The notes under the pieces are model-generated. The model saw only the letters and a program-made list of their open reading frames with translations, did no database searches and was not told the origin of the DNA. 64,000 nt of DNA. Source: JAFAGX01 sp035624215. Lineage in GTDB: Bacteria; Acidobacteriota; Terriglobia; Terriglobales; Acidobacteriaceae. The translations under genes and the position numbers were made by a program. Each line of letters starts with the position of its first letter. Positions within the stretch are counted from its first letter, which is position 1. Location of the stretch: positions 20,262-84,261 of the forward strand of contig DASPRY010000115.1 of assembly GCA_035624215.1 (NCBI GenBank), read 5' to 3'. Of this stretch, positions 40,383 to 49,928 are shown piece after piece.

Positions 40383-41705
40383 ATGTTGGATCTGAATTTT
40401 GTTCGCGACAACTTGCCCCTGGTCGAAGAAAAGCTGCGTCAGCGCGGGCTGAATCCCGTCGAAGTCTTGCGGGACTTCAGTCAAGTCGACGCCCAGCGCC
40501 GTCAGGCCATCACTGCCGCCGAGACCATGAAGGCGCAACGCAATCAGGCATCCGAGAAAATTTCGAAACTGAAAAAAGCCGGCCAGGATGCCTCTGTGCT
40601 GATAGCTGAAACCAAGCAGATGCGCGAGGAGATCCAGGGACTCGAAAAGGCAGCGGAAGAATACGACGCTCGCCTGCGCGAAATTCTCGCCGGCATCCCC
40701 AATCTGCCGCATGCCACTGTCCCGGTCGGCGGCCCGGAAAATAATTTGGAGGTTCGCCGCTGGGGTACGCCACCCAAGTTCGACTTCACGCCGAAACCCC
40801 ATTGGGACCTGGGAGAGCACCTCGGGGTGCTCGATCTGGAGCGGGCCGTAAAGCTCACCGGGGCGCGCTTTGTGGTGTACTGGGACTTGGGAGCGCGGCT
40901 GGAGCGGGCCCTCGCCAACTTCATGCTCGACCTGCACACGCGCGAGCACGGCTACACCGAGGTGCTCCCCCCCTATCTCGTGAATTCTGATTCCATGTAC
41001 GGCACCGGGCAGCTTCCTAAGTTTGCCGCAGACCTGTTTCGGGTTCCGCATGGCGACAAAGACTTGTGGCTCATTCCCACCGCTGAGGTCCCAGTCACTA
41101 ATCTTTATCGCGATGAGACTCTCGAAGCTTCTCGCCTGCCCGTCTATCTCACTGCCTACACCCCCTGCTTCCGCAGCGAGGCCGGCTCCTATGGCAAAGA
41201 TGTGCGCGGCATCATCCGCCAGCATCAGTTCCAAAAGGTGGAACTGGTGAAGTTCTCCCGGCCGGAGAATTCCTATGACGAACTGGAAAAACTTACGCAT
41301 GATGCTGAAGAGGTGCTGCAGAAGCTGGGATTGCATTATCGGGTAGTGGCGTTAAGCACTGGCGATTTGGGGCCATCCGCGGCCAAAACCTATGACCTGG
41401 AAGTTTGGTTGCCGGGGCAGGGGCTTTTTCGGGAGATTTCGTCCTGCTCCAATTTCGAGTCGTTTCAGGCGCGACGCTCCAATATCCGTTTCCGTCCGGA
41501 AGGAAAAACGAAAACTGAGTTCGTGCACACCCTGAACGGCAGTGGATTGGCCATCGGCCGTACCTGGGTCGCAATTGTTGAGAACTATCAGCAGGCCGAC
41601 GGCACGGTCGTGGTTCCGGAGGCTTTGCGGCCGTACATGGAGGTCGAGCGGCTGACCGCAACCACTTTTGGCGCAGGAAAGGGCAGCTTTGGCGCCCATT
41701 CCTGA
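40383..41705 (+). CDS. serS: Seryl-tRNA synthetase
   Basis: Charges tRNA(Ser). 440 residues, normal. N-terminal coiled-coil arm (about 25-105; KLRQRGLNPVEVL, then ETKQMREEIQGLEKAAEEY) contacts the tRNA long variable arm. Class II catalytic domain: FRSEAGSYGKDVRGIIRQHQ (motif 2), ISSCSNFESFQARR, and NGSGLAIGRTWVAIVENYQ (motif 3). The ATG is placed 5 bases after a -10-like TATTAG. Divergent from pyrD. Confidence 0.97.
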   Translation: MLDLNFVRDNLPLVEEKLRQRGLNPVEVLRDFSQVDAQRRQAITAAETMKAQRNQASEKISKLKKAGQDASVLIAETKQMREEIQGLEKAAEEYDARLREILAGIPNLPHATVPVGGPENNLEVRRWGTPPKFDFTPKPHWDLGEHLGVLDLERAVKLTGARFVVYWDLGARLERALANFMLDLHTREHGYTEVLPPYLVNSDSMYGTGQLPKFAADLFRVPHGDKDLWLIPTAEVPVTNLYRDETLEASRLPVYLTAYTPCFRSEAGSYGKDVRGIIRQHQFQKVELVKFSRPENSYDELEKLTHDAEEVLQKLGLHYRVVALSTGDLGPSAAKTYDLEVWLPGQGLFREISSCSNFESFQARRSNIRFRPEGKTKTEFVHTLNGSGLAIGRTWVAIVENYQQADGTVVVPEALRPYMEVERLTATTFGAGKGSFGAHS

Positions 41706-41736
41706 TCTACACTGGATAAGAGGAATACCTGTCGAG

Positions 41737-42162
41737 TTGGAAACCGTCGAGACGAATACGGCTTCAGTTGCAGAGTCGAGCGCGTCCCTCGCTGCGCTTT
41801 GGCGCACTCTCCGGAGCTATATCCTCTGGTGCCATGAGCGCGGTACCATCCAATACGACGTAATGGTTACGCTGATCCTGCTGTTTGTTTTTTTCTCGCC
41901 CAAACTCATTAATTTTAAGGACAAACCGGTCGAACACAATCCTCATCGTACCGGCGTGGTCGTGATGCCGGACGACCACGGCGGCTTGATTTATCAGGTG
42001 GAAGCCTCCGCAGTTTTGGGAAAAGATGATAGTGCTGTCCGCAGTGAGCTCTTGCGAATTATTGAGCCCATATCCGGTGGAGTTGCGATCACCAAAATCG
42101 AACCCATCCGCGACCACTCTGGCCACTTGCTGCGTTACAAAGTCTGGGTAGAAAGAGAGTAA
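41737..42162 (+). CDS. Hypothetical membrane-anchored protein downstream of serS
   Basis: 141 residues from a TTG preceded by AAGAGGA; another in-frame TTG 69 bases upstream would overlap serS. One membrane helix (VMVTLILLFVFFSPKLI, about 44-60) with a basic loop, then a soluble domain (HRTGVVVMPDDHGGLIYQVEA, ISGGVAITKIEPIRDH, LLRYKVWVERE) that probably folds as a small alpha/beta unit. No family recognised. The LolA-like gene follows after 21 bases, suggesting an operon. Confidence 0.65.
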   Translation: METVETNTASVAESSASLAALWRTLRSYILWCHERGTIQYDVMVTLILLFVFFSPKLINFKDKPVEHNPHRTGVVVMPDDHGGLIYQVEASAVLGKDDSAVRSELLRIIEPISGGVAITKIEPIRDHSGHLLRYKVWVERE

Positions 42163-42183
42163 GGCTTTCTCAAGTCGTGCCGA

Positions 42184-42957
42184 TTGTCAAAATTCTTCCA
42201 GTTCGGCTTGTTGCTGTGGATGGTTGTGCTAGCCGCTTGCCTGTGTGCATCTTTACAAACGTCTGAAAGCGCGCCCACGAATCCGCAACCAGCCGCATCA
42301 CAACAGCCCGAGCATGCTGCTCCCGATGCAAATAGCGAACTGCAACGCGTTATTGCTCAAATGGACCGCACCGCGGCAAACTTCCGTACGACTCAGGCAA
42401 ATTTTGTTTGGATTCAATACAACTCGGCAGTGAACGACATCACGGACACACAAAAGGGAACTGTTTATTTCCGTCGTGCTGGCAAGGAAGTAGAGATGGC
42501 GGCCGACATCAACGACCCTCCCCCACCCAAGTATGTGCTCTATTCCGGCAGCAAGGTTCAGGTCTATCAGCCAAAAATTGACCGGGTCACTCAATACGAT
42601 ACCGGTAAAGATCGCGCCGCTTTTGAAAGCTTCTTGGTGCTGGGCTTCGGGGGTAGTGGTCAGGAGATGCTGAAATCATTTGATGTCAGCTACCTCAACA
42701 CCGAAAACGTGGGTGGAATCGAGACTGCAAAGCTGGAGCTGGTGCCCAAATCAGAGAAAGCCCGGAACACCTTTAATCGCATTTGGCTCTGGATCGACCC
42801 CAATCGTGGTGTATCGGTGCAGCAGAAGCTGTTTGCACCATATGGCGACTACCGCCTCGCAGATTATTCTGACATCAAGCTTAATGAAAAGATTCCCGAT
42901 AGCATTTTCAAGCTGAGAACCACCGGAAAGACCAAATTCCTCTCCCCCAAAGGCTAA
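42184..42957 (+). CDS. LolA-like outer-membrane lipoprotein-sorting protein
   Basis: 257 residues. Signal sequence with lipobox-like VVLAAC (Cys about 19), then QMDRTAANFRTTQANFVWIQYNSAVND, GTVYFRRAGKEVEMAADI, KYVLYSGSKVQVYQPKIDRVTQYD and FNRIWLWIDPNRGVSVQQKLF. This is the half-open beta-barrel pattern of LolA/LolB relatives that shield lipid or lipoprotein chains. If the lipobox is used, it is a membrane-anchored variant. TTG start, no ATG upstream of the signal sequence. Confidence 0.75.
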   Translation: MSKFFQFGLLLWMVVLAACLCASLQTSESAPTNPQPAASQQPEHAAPDANSELQRVIAQMDRTAANFRTTQANFVWIQYNSAVNDITDTQKGTVYFRRAGKEVEMAADINDPPPPKYVLYSGSKVQVYQPKIDRVTQYDTGKDRAAFESFLVLGFGGSGQEMLKSFDVSYLNTENVGGIETAKLELVPKSEKARNTFNRIWLWIDPNRGVSVQQKLFAPYGDYRLADYSDIKLNEKIPDSIFKLRTTGKTKFLSPKG

Positions 42958-43070
42958 TTGTTACTTTCCGCTACCCGGTTGAAAGATAAAGGCTGAAAAA
43001 CCAGGCCTGGGGCGTTATACTGCAAAGACAATTGAAGTCGAATCCGTTCTTTAGGTTTCAGCACAATTTC

Positions 43071-43283
43071 ATGGCCAAAGTCTTTACTATTCCCGTTCCC
43101 CCCAAAGTCCCGCGTCGACGCGAACGTACGGCTGACCCGCGCTATGTGGATGGTCAACGTTTGCTGGTGGAAGCGATGAAGTATTTGACCCTGGCGGATC
43201 CGGTCGCAAATCGCCCGGCGATTGAGCTGCTGTCTGAACATGTGCGCACTCGTTTCCGCATGACCGACTCCCCGCTAGGTTAG
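43071..43283 (+). CDS. Small hypothetical protein
   Basis: 70 residues beginning MAKVFTIPVPPKVPRRRERT, a basic Pro-rich start followed by a helical half (QRLLVEAMKYLTLADPV, RPAIELLSEHVRTRFRMT). No domain recognised. Codon usage appears normal. It is convergent with the GT39-type gene and overlaps it by 9 bases. A longer form from an upstream TTG is possible. Confidence 0.5.
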   Translation: MAKVFTIPVPPKVPRRRERTADPRYVDGQRLLVEAMKYLTLADPVANRPAIELLSEHVRTRFRMTDSPLG

Positions 43284-44654
43284 TTTCATTTCTCGCGTGG
43301 GCCAGTTTCCAAGAACCGCCACGGCAAGTGCAATTACCACCGGATAACACTCCAAGGTGTAGCGGGTCTCTGGATTCTCCAGTGTGCCCAGAAAAGCTGA
43401 GCGCACAATCACAAACGTGAGCAGCAATCCAAGGTGAGAAGCGAGATTTGAACGAACTAAGCCAATCAGCGCCGCCCCTATATACATCAGGTTGATCACC
43501 CCTAATACGATGCTCAGCACCAGCCACTTCGTGTCTTCGTCGAATTCCCACCAGCGCGTGTTGCAAGGCAGAATTTCAGTACGCGGCCGTAGCCACATGT
43601 CCGCAATCCGCAAAAGTGGCAGCCAAAGGTAATAACGTAACGGTGCACGACGGATTCGTTCCGCCGCCAATTGACCAAATCTTCTGTCCAGCTCTGGCGT
43701 CACTCGCAGCGCATGGTTGTAGTCGTCCAGCAACTGCTCAGTCCGTTCCTGCTGTTGCCGACTATCAAAAGCACGCGTAGGGAGCTGGCCCGCATCGATC
43801 GGGCTTCCCGGTACTGACCAGTAGATTTCTTCGGTTGACGCGTAATCAGCGATCCAGGTTCTCACCCATCGTTCGAATCCACGAGGCACGAACGCATTCT
43901 TTTCATTGGCATAACGAGGAGCGAGTGGCTGGAACTCGCCAAGTGTGCGGAGATTTCTAACGGTCCAGGGGGCCAATGGAGCGATCGCGGCGATTAGAAC
44001 GATCACGGCCGACCGCAAGACCGGAGAATTTGGCCCCTCTGTCTGCCTCGGCCGAAGAAACAGCAATCCCAAGTAAACCTCAATCCCTGCCAACAGCAAT
44101 CCACCATCAGGGCGCAGAAGCATGGCGGCACCGGCCGCGAGACCGCATCCCACCCACGGCACCGATCGTGTACCGTCTAATCCCACGATCGCCAAATCCA
44201 AGGCGAGAGCGGTAAAAAAGATCTCCCAGCTCTCGGTGAGGACGGCGGCGGTGTAGTTCGCGAGAAACGGACACCACGAGCTCAAGAGAAAGGCCACCTT
44301 AGCCGCTCTCTCCGAGAACAACCTCCGCGCAACGTCGACGATGAGAAAACACGTTCCGAGATCCACGACCATTTGCAGCACTAGGGCGGCCCGATAGTGC
44401 TCAATGCCAAAGATCGCGAACACAAACGCCAGGAACGCTGGATATCCGGGAAGCCGGATGGAAGTGGGAGAAATTTCGTTGGTGCCGCTCAGCCCGTAGA
44501 TTCCATGCTGCAGCCAGTTCTTGGCAATATCTCCATAAACAAAAGAATCACCCGTAAGCGCAGGAAAACGGAAGATGAACAGCAGTCGAAGGACAACACC
44601 GCCAACCAGCACCCAAACAAAGAAACCAGGAGATTTGCGCACGATCTCGCGCAC
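43275..44654 (-). CDS. Polytopic membrane glycosyltransferase, GT39/ArnT-like
   Basis: 459 residues with about ten membrane helices. The first loop (FRFPALTGDSFVYGDIAKNWLQHG followed by SIRLPGYPAFLAFVFAIFG) holds an acidic residue typical of GT-C enzymes using a polyprenyl-phosphate sugar donor. Further helices and a large soluble loop (about 250-350) follow. Probably glycosylates a protein or lipid on the periplasmic side. The GTG start is the first codon of a basic N-terminus. Divergent from the GH18/NodB/GT2 protein gene. Confidence 0.82.
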   Translation of the reverse strand: MREIVRKSPGFFVWVLVGGVVLRLLFIFRFPALTGDSFVYGDIAKNWLQHGIYGLSGTNEISPTSIRLPGYPAFLAFVFAIFGIEHYRAALVLQMVVDLGTCFLIVDVARRLFSERAAKVAFLLSSWCPFLANYTAAVLTESWEIFFTALALDLAIVGLDGTRSVPWVGCGLAAGAAMLLRPDGGLLLAGIEVYLGLLFLRPRQTEGPNSPVLRSAVIVLIAAIAPLAPWTVRNLRTLGEFQPLAPRYANEKNAFVPRGFERWVRTWIADYASTEEIYWSVPGSPIDAGQLPTRAFDSRQQQERTEQLLDDYNHALRVTPELDRRFGQLAAERIRRAPLRYYLWLPLLRIADMWLRPRTEILPCNTRWWEFDEDTKWLVLSIVLGVINLMYIGAALIGLVRSNLASHLGLLLTFVIVRSAFLGTLENPETRYTLECYPVVIALAVAVLGNWPTREMKLT

Positions 44655-44742
44655 ACACGGAATATAGCAGTTTTCTTAAGTGCCTCACTTTAAGCCGACA
44701 GTAACTGCCTGACGTTTGACCGCGTTTAGCGCACATTTTACG

Positions 44743-47700
44743 ATGGTAAACAGTTTCATGAGACAACCGGTTTTCTACGATCCCCGCCAGGCCCGTTGGA
44801 AGCGCCTTCGCCGCTTCTTCGACGCATTTGCCATCCTTTTTACGTTGTTGGTGATTTTCTTTATTTACAACGCACTGCACGGCGAACAATTCCCTACTTT
44901 GTTTTGGAAGGCGGAGACCAAGCCGTACCGCGCTTTGCGCGAAAATGAACGGGAAAAAGCCAAGGAACGCCGGCGTTTGGCTGCAGCTCGCCGCTCCCGG
45001 CGCAAGGAATTGAGTGCCTCCTCGCTTCTCAAGCCTGACACTTACGAAGGGGTGCGGGCAGCATTCTATGTCTCCTGGGATGCCGCCAGTTTTTCTTCGT
45101 TGCGTGAGTATGCCCGCCAGATCGACTTGCTCTATCCCGAATGGCTGCACGTCGTAACCCCCGACGGTCGGCTGCAAGCGATCGATGAGCAGAACGGCAA
45201 CTTTTTCGATGTCGTGCAAGGCGGCACTGCCCATGCCGTAGATGACAAAGTCATGCCGTTCCTCAAATCAGAGGGAACAGGCATGGAAGTCTACCCCATG
45301 GTCAACAATTCGGACGGGACCAACTGGGTAGACATCAGCGCTTTTCTCAACGATTCCGAATCTCGTGCTCGCTTCCGTGATCAAATTGCGGCGTTTCTGG
45401 CTACCGACAAGTATCGCGGCCTGATGGTCGATTTCGAAGAGTTTCCCCGCAGCGGCCAGCCAGGCTACAACACGTTGCTGAGCGAACTTTCCGCAGACCT
45501 GCATGCCAAAGGACTCAAGTTATTCGTCAGCGTTCAGCCGCACAACGAAGATTTCAATTATTCCTTGGTCTCTGCCGCTGCTGACGGCGTCATCGTCATG
45601 GATTACGATGAGCATTTCCCCGGAGGCGCCCCAGGGCCCATCGCCTCGCAGGATTGGTTTGTACAGAACTTGCAGATTGCAAAAAAGTTGATCCCGCCAA
45701 AGAAAATCATCTGCGCCATTGGCAATTACGGTTATGACTGGGTGCAGCGCACAAAAACTGGTGCAATCCCAGCTGGCATGAAGGATACCAATGCATCCGT
45801 TCAAGATGCCTGGCTGACGGCACGAGATTCCGAAGAAGATGTGGACTTTGACGGCGATGCCTTAAATCCGCACGTCAGCTACATGGACGAGCACAATCTG
45901 CGCCATGACATCTGGTTCCTCGATGCCGTAACCGCGCTTAATGAGATGCGCGCTGCCCAAAGTCTGGGTGTGCAGACTTTTGCCCTGTGGCGTCTCGGTT
46001 CGGAAGACCGTTCGCTTTGGAAGGTTTGGGATGTTCCCGGCGAAGCCGATTCGGTCGAAAAACTAAAAGATGTGCCTCCCGGTGACGACGTGGATATGGA
46101 AGGCATCGGAGAAATCTTCCGCATCGAGGCTGAGCCCAACCACGGAACCCGATCGGTTACCGTGGACCCAGCAACTGGTCTCATCACCGACGAGGATTTC
46201 GACCCTTTGCCCGAACCCTACCGCGTTGCCCGCTACGGCTACAACCCTAATCAGGTCGCAATCACATTCGATGACGGCCCAGATCCTGAGTGGACACCTA
46301 AAATACTCGACGTCCTCAGACGCGAGCAAGTGCCGGCTACATTCTTTCTGATCGGATTACCCGCGGAAAGTTTCTCCGGCGTTACTTCTCGGATTTACCG
46401 CGAGGGACATGAGATCGGCAATCATACCTTCACTCATCCCGACATCAGCAATATTTCTCGCCGCTTTACGGAAGTCGAAATTAACCTGACCGAACTGCTG
46501 TTTGCCAGCCGACTGGGAGTTCACACCATTCTGTTCCGGCCGCCTTACTCTATTGACCAGGAACCGGACACGACTGACCAGATTCGCCCCCTGAAGATCG
46601 CTCAGGACATGGGCTATATCATCGTGGGGGACAAAATCGATCCCAACGATTGGCGGGAGCCGCCGGCAGCAGAAATCGCAGATCGCGTAATTACCCACCT
46701 CCCGCCTTGCGGGTCCGACACTCGCTTCTGCGGAAGCATCATTCTGCTGCATGACGGCGGAGGGAACCGCAGCCAAACTGTGGCCGCACTGCCCAGGATT
46801 ATCGAAGGCATTCGCGCTAAGGGTCTGCAGATCGTCCCGCTCTACCAGTTGTTAGGCAAGACGAAAGCCGACGTCATGCCTCCGCTGTCCACCAACGAAC
46901 GCTGGGCAGCGCGCATAGATTGGCTTGGCTTCGCCTTATGGGACTTCGTCAGCAAAGGAATCGTCTGGATCTTCTTCCTCGGCGACTTGCTCATGACCGG
47001 CCGGCTTCTGTTCGTCGGCGCTTTGGCCGTCTACGACCGCGTGCGACAAGACCGCGCTGTCCCCACTCTTGAAGCGAATCTCTACAAACCAAAAGTTGCG
47101 GTGCTGATTCCCGCCTATAACGAAGAAAAGGTCATTATCCGGACGGTGCGCGCGGTTCTCGATTCGGACTACGCCGATCTGCGCGTGATTGTAATTGATG
47201 ATGGCTCAAGCGATAGAACTCTCGACGTGGCCCGCGCAGAATTCGCCGATGAAGTAGCATCCGGTCGCGTGCTCATCCTGACCAAGCCGAACTCAGGCAA
47301 AGCCGAGGCGCTGAATTATGGTCTGCAACACCTCCGCGATGAAGAAATTTTTGTGGGCATCGATGCCGACACCGTAATTGCTCCTAACGCTATTTCCCGT
47401 CTGGTCCCGCACTTCGTAAACCCGAAAGTCGCCGCCGTTGCAGGGAACGCCAAGGTTGGCAATCGCATCAATCTGTGGACGCGCTGGCAGGCGCTCGAGT
47501 ACATCACCAGCCAGAATTTTGAACGGCGAGCCTTGAACACGCTCGGTGCGGTTAGCGTTGTGCCTGGCGCAATTGGAGCCTGGCGAACCTCCGCCGTGCG
47601 CGAAGCGGGTGGCTATCCCACCGACACCGTAGCCGAGGACGCCGATCTCACCATGGCGCTGCTGCGTCGTGGTTACCGTGTAGAGTACGAAGACCTGGCG

Positions 47701-48255
47701 CTCGCTTACACAGAAGCTCCCGTCAATGCCAATGGCCTCATGCGTCAGCGCTTCCGCTGGTCTTTCGGCATTCTGCAGTCGGTGTGGAAGCATCGCGCGG
47801 CCTTTGCCCGTCAAGGCGTTCTCGGCTGGATCGCTCTGCCTAATATCGTGATCTTCCAGATTCTGCTGCCGGTAGTCTCGCCCTTTATCGATCTGATGTT
47901 TGCGGTCGGGGCAGCCTGGTATTTCCTCCAAAAGTATTTTCATCCTGACTCGACCGATCCCGCGAGCTTCCACCGTCTGGTATTGTTCTTCGCTGCTTTC
48001 CTGGTCATCGACTTCATTACTTCAGCAATTGCTTTTGCATTGGAGCGGCGCCAGCCCGAAGCCAAAGAGGATGTCGGTCTTCTCAGCCAGGTTTGGCTGC
48101 AAAGGTTTGCCTATCGCCAGTTATTTTCTATCGTCTTGTTCAAGACCCTGAAACGCGCCATCGAAGGCCAGCGTTTCGCATGGGATAAATTGGAGCGGAC
48201 TGCCGCCGTCACGTACAAGACGCCACAGAGTCGCGAGTCGGTGAAAGTCCCCTAA
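44743..48255 (+). CDS. Three-domain polysaccharide protein: GH18-like, NodB deacetylase and GT2 glycosyltransferase
   Basis: 1170 residues. N-terminal membrane helix (about 28-45), then a GH18-like domain (about 105-430) with the acid/base pair in RGLMVDFEEFP. NodB deacetylase at about 500-690: ITFDDGPDPEW, NHTFTHPDIS and FRPPYS. A membrane helix pair (about 730-755) leads to GT2 at about 780-1010: VAVLIPAYNEEK, VIDDGSSDRT, GIDADT, EDADLTMALLRRG and QRFRW, followed by about four membrane helices. The layout resembles processive synthases of hexosamine polymers (PgaC-type) joined to their own trimming and deacetylating domains. Start could also be 5 codons later. Confidence 0.9.
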   Translation: MVNSFMRQPVFYDPRQARWKRLRRFFDAFAILFTLLVIFFIYNALHGEQFPTLFWKAETKPYRALRENEREKAKERRRLAAARRSRRKELSASSLLKPDTYEGVRAAFYVSWDAASFSSLREYARQIDLLYPEWLHVVTPDGRLQAIDEQNGNFFDVVQGGTAHAVDDKVMPFLKSEGTGMEVYPMVNNSDGTNWVDISAFLNDSESRARFRDQIAAFLATDKYRGLMVDFEEFPRSGQPGYNTLLSELSADLHAKGLKLFVSVQPHNEDFNYSLVSAAADGVIVMDYDEHFPGGAPGPIASQDWFVQNLQIAKKLIPPKKIICAIGNYGYDWVQRTKTGAIPAGMKDTNASVQDAWLTARDSEEDVDFDGDALNPHVSYMDEHNLRHDIWFLDAVTALNEMRAAQSLGVQTFALWRLGSEDRSLWKVWDVPGEADSVEKLKDVPPGDDVDMEGIGEIFRIEAEPNHGTRSVTVDPATGLITDEDFDPLPEPYRVARYGYNPNQVAITFDDGPDPEWTPKILDVLRREQVPATFFLIGLPAESFSGVTSRIYREGHEIGNHTFTHPDISNISRRFTEVEINLTELLFASRLGVHTILFRPPYSIDQEPDTTDQIRPLKIAQDMGYIIVGDKIDPNDWREPPAAEIADRVITHLPPCGSDTRFCGSIILLHDGGGNRSQTVAALPRIIEGIRAKGLQIVPLYQLLGKTKADVMPPLSTNERWAARIDWLGFALWDFVSKGIVWIFFLGDLLMTGRLLFVGALAVYDRVRQDRAVPTLEANLYKPKVAVLIPAYNEEKVIIRTVRAVLDSDYADLRVIVIDDGSSDRTLDVARAEFADEVASGRVLILTKPNSGKAEALNYGLQHLRDEEIFVGIDADTVIAPNAISRLVPHFVNPKVAAVAGNAKVGNRINLWTRWQALEYITSQNFERRALNTLGAVSVVPGAIGAWRTSAVREAGGYPTDTVAEDADLTMALLRRGYRVEYEDLALAYTEAPVNANGLMRQRFRWSFGILQSVWKHRAAFARQGVLGWIALPNIVIFQILLPVVSPFIDLMFAVGAAWYFLQKYFHPDSTDPASFHRLVLFFAAFLVIDFITSAIAFALERRQPEAKEDVGLLSQVWLQRFAYRQLFSIVLFKTLKRAIEGQRFAWDKLERTAAVTYKTPQSRESVKVP

Positions 48256-48305
48256 CCAAGCTTTTTGGCCGCTGTCAGTAGTATCATTTTTGTCGAGGTG
48301 CACTT

Positions 48306-49901
48306 ATGGCAACTATCGAAGCTCCGGTACATTCCAGGATTTCCCTGCATGAAGGCCCGTTCGAAAACGAGTGGCCGGTCGATTTCAGCAAGGAAGAAAA
48401 CGCGCGCAAGATGCGTGCCGCGATTGAGAAAGTGCATGGTCAGCTCGGCCGCGAGTATGACCTGATTATCGGTGGCAAGCGCATCAAGACTCAGCACAAG
48501 ATCAGGTCCCTGAACCCAGCAAAACCAGCGCAAATCGTTGGCGTGCACCAGAAGGCTGGGAGAGAACATGTCGAGCCGGCGATTCAGGCCGCGCTTCGAG
48601 CTTTCGAATCCTGGAGCCGGACTTCAATCGAGGAGCGAGCCAGCTTCCTTTTCCGCGTCGCTGACCTCCTGCGTGAGCGCAAGTTCGAATTCATGGCGTG
48701 GATGGTCTTTGAAGTCAGCAAGAATTGGGCCGAGGCTGATGGCGATATCGCCGAGACCATCGATTTCTGCGAATACTACAGCCGTGAGGCGCTTCGCCTC
48801 TCCAAAGTAACCACAGATGTGCAGCTCCCCGGCGAGCACGACTCGCTCTTCTACGTTCCGCTTGGCGTCGGCGCAGTCATTCCGCCATGGAATTTTCCTT
48901 GCGCAATTATGGCTGGCCTGACGCTGGCTTCCATCGTCTCCGGAAACACTGTGGTTCTGAAACCGTCCAGTGATTCACCGACTATCGCAGCCAAATTCGT
49001 CGAGTTGCTGGAGGAAGCCGGCATTCCGGAGGGTGTAGTCAATTTCTGCCCCGGTTCGGGCGCTACTTTTGGCAACGCCCTCGTCGCCCATCCTAAGACG
49101 CGTTACATCGCTTTCACCGGCTCGCGCGAAGTCGGCCTCGACATTAACAAACGGGCGGCCGAAGTACCTCCGGGTCAGCTGTGGATCAAGCGCACCATCC
49201 TCGAAATGGGCGGCAAGGACGCCATCATTGTGGATGCCGATGCCGATCTCGACGCTGCCGTCGAAGGTATCGCTGCCTCTGCTTTCGGCTTCCAGGGCCA
49301 GAAGTGCTCTGCTTGCTCGCGCGCCATTATTGACGAGCGGATTTACGACAAATTTCTTGAGCGGCTCAAGGCTCGCGTCGAGAAAATCACGATCGGCGAT
49401 CCCGCGGAAAATCCCAACATGGGCGCTGTAATCAACGATGCTTCGATGAAGACGATCCTCAGCTACATCGCAATCGGCAAGCATGAAGGACGCCTTATCA
49501 CTGGCGGTGGTCCGGCGAAGAACGCTGGGGAAGGCTATTTCATTCAGCCCACGGTCATTGCTGATATCAAACCGAAATCAAAGCTCGAGCAAGAAGAGAT
49601 CTTTGGCCCGGTGCTGGCAGTGATCAAGTCCAGAAATTATGATCACGCGCTGGAAATTGCCAACGACACGGAATTTGGACTCACCGGTGCGGTTTATAGC
49701 AAATCGCGGGAGAAACTCGATCGCGCCGTCCGCGAATTCCACGTCGGCAATTTATATCTGAACCGCAAGTGCACGGGCGCAATGGTCGGCGCGCACCCGT
49801 TCGGCGGATTCAATATGTCGGGCACTGATTCCAAGTCCGGCGGTCCGGATTATCTGTACCTGTTCACACAGGCAAAGTCAGTTGGAGAAAAGATCAGCTA
49901 G
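48306..49901 (+). CDS. L-glutamate gamma-semialdehyde (1-pyrroline-5-carboxylate) dehydrogenase
   Basis: NAD-dependent oxidation of glutamate semialdehyde to glutamate, the second step of proline catabolism. 531 residues, the length of the RocA-type monofunctional enzyme. N-terminal ENEWPVDFSKEENARKM, FFYVPLGVG-type YVPLGVGAVIPPWNFPCAI, TGSREVG, LEMGGKDAI (Glu) and catalytic Cys in GFQGQKCSACSRAI. C-terminal KCTGAMVGAHPFGGFNMSGTDSK is diagnostic. GAGGTG lies 7 bases before the ATG. No proline dehydrogenase gene is adjacent. Confidence 0.95.
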   Translation: MATIEAPVHSRISLHEGPFENEWPVDFSKEENARKMRAAIEKVHGQLGREYDLIIGGKRIKTQHKIRSLNPAKPAQIVGVHQKAGREHVEPAIQAALRAFESWSRTSIEERASFLFRVADLLRERKFEFMAWMVFEVSKNWAEADGDIAETIDFCEYYSREALRLSKVTTDVQLPGEHDSLFYVPLGVGAVIPPWNFPCAIMAGLTLASIVSGNTVVLKPSSDSPTIAAKFVELLEEAGIPEGVVNFCPGSGATFGNALVAHPKTRYIAFTGSREVGLDINKRAAEVPPGQLWIKRTILEMGGKDAIIVDADADLDAAVEGIAASAFGFQGQKCSACSRAIIDERIYDKFLERLKARVEKITIGDPAENPNMGAVINDASMKTILSYIAIGKHEGRLITGGGPAKNAGEGYFIQPTVIADIKPKSKLEQEEIFGPVLAVIKSRNYDHALEIANDTEFGLTGAVYSKSREKLDRAVREFHVGNLYLNRKCTGAMVGAHPFGGFNMSGTDSKSGGPDYLYLFTQAKSVGEKIS

Positions 49902-49928
49902 ATCTCCGTCGACGCCCCAAGCTTTCGT

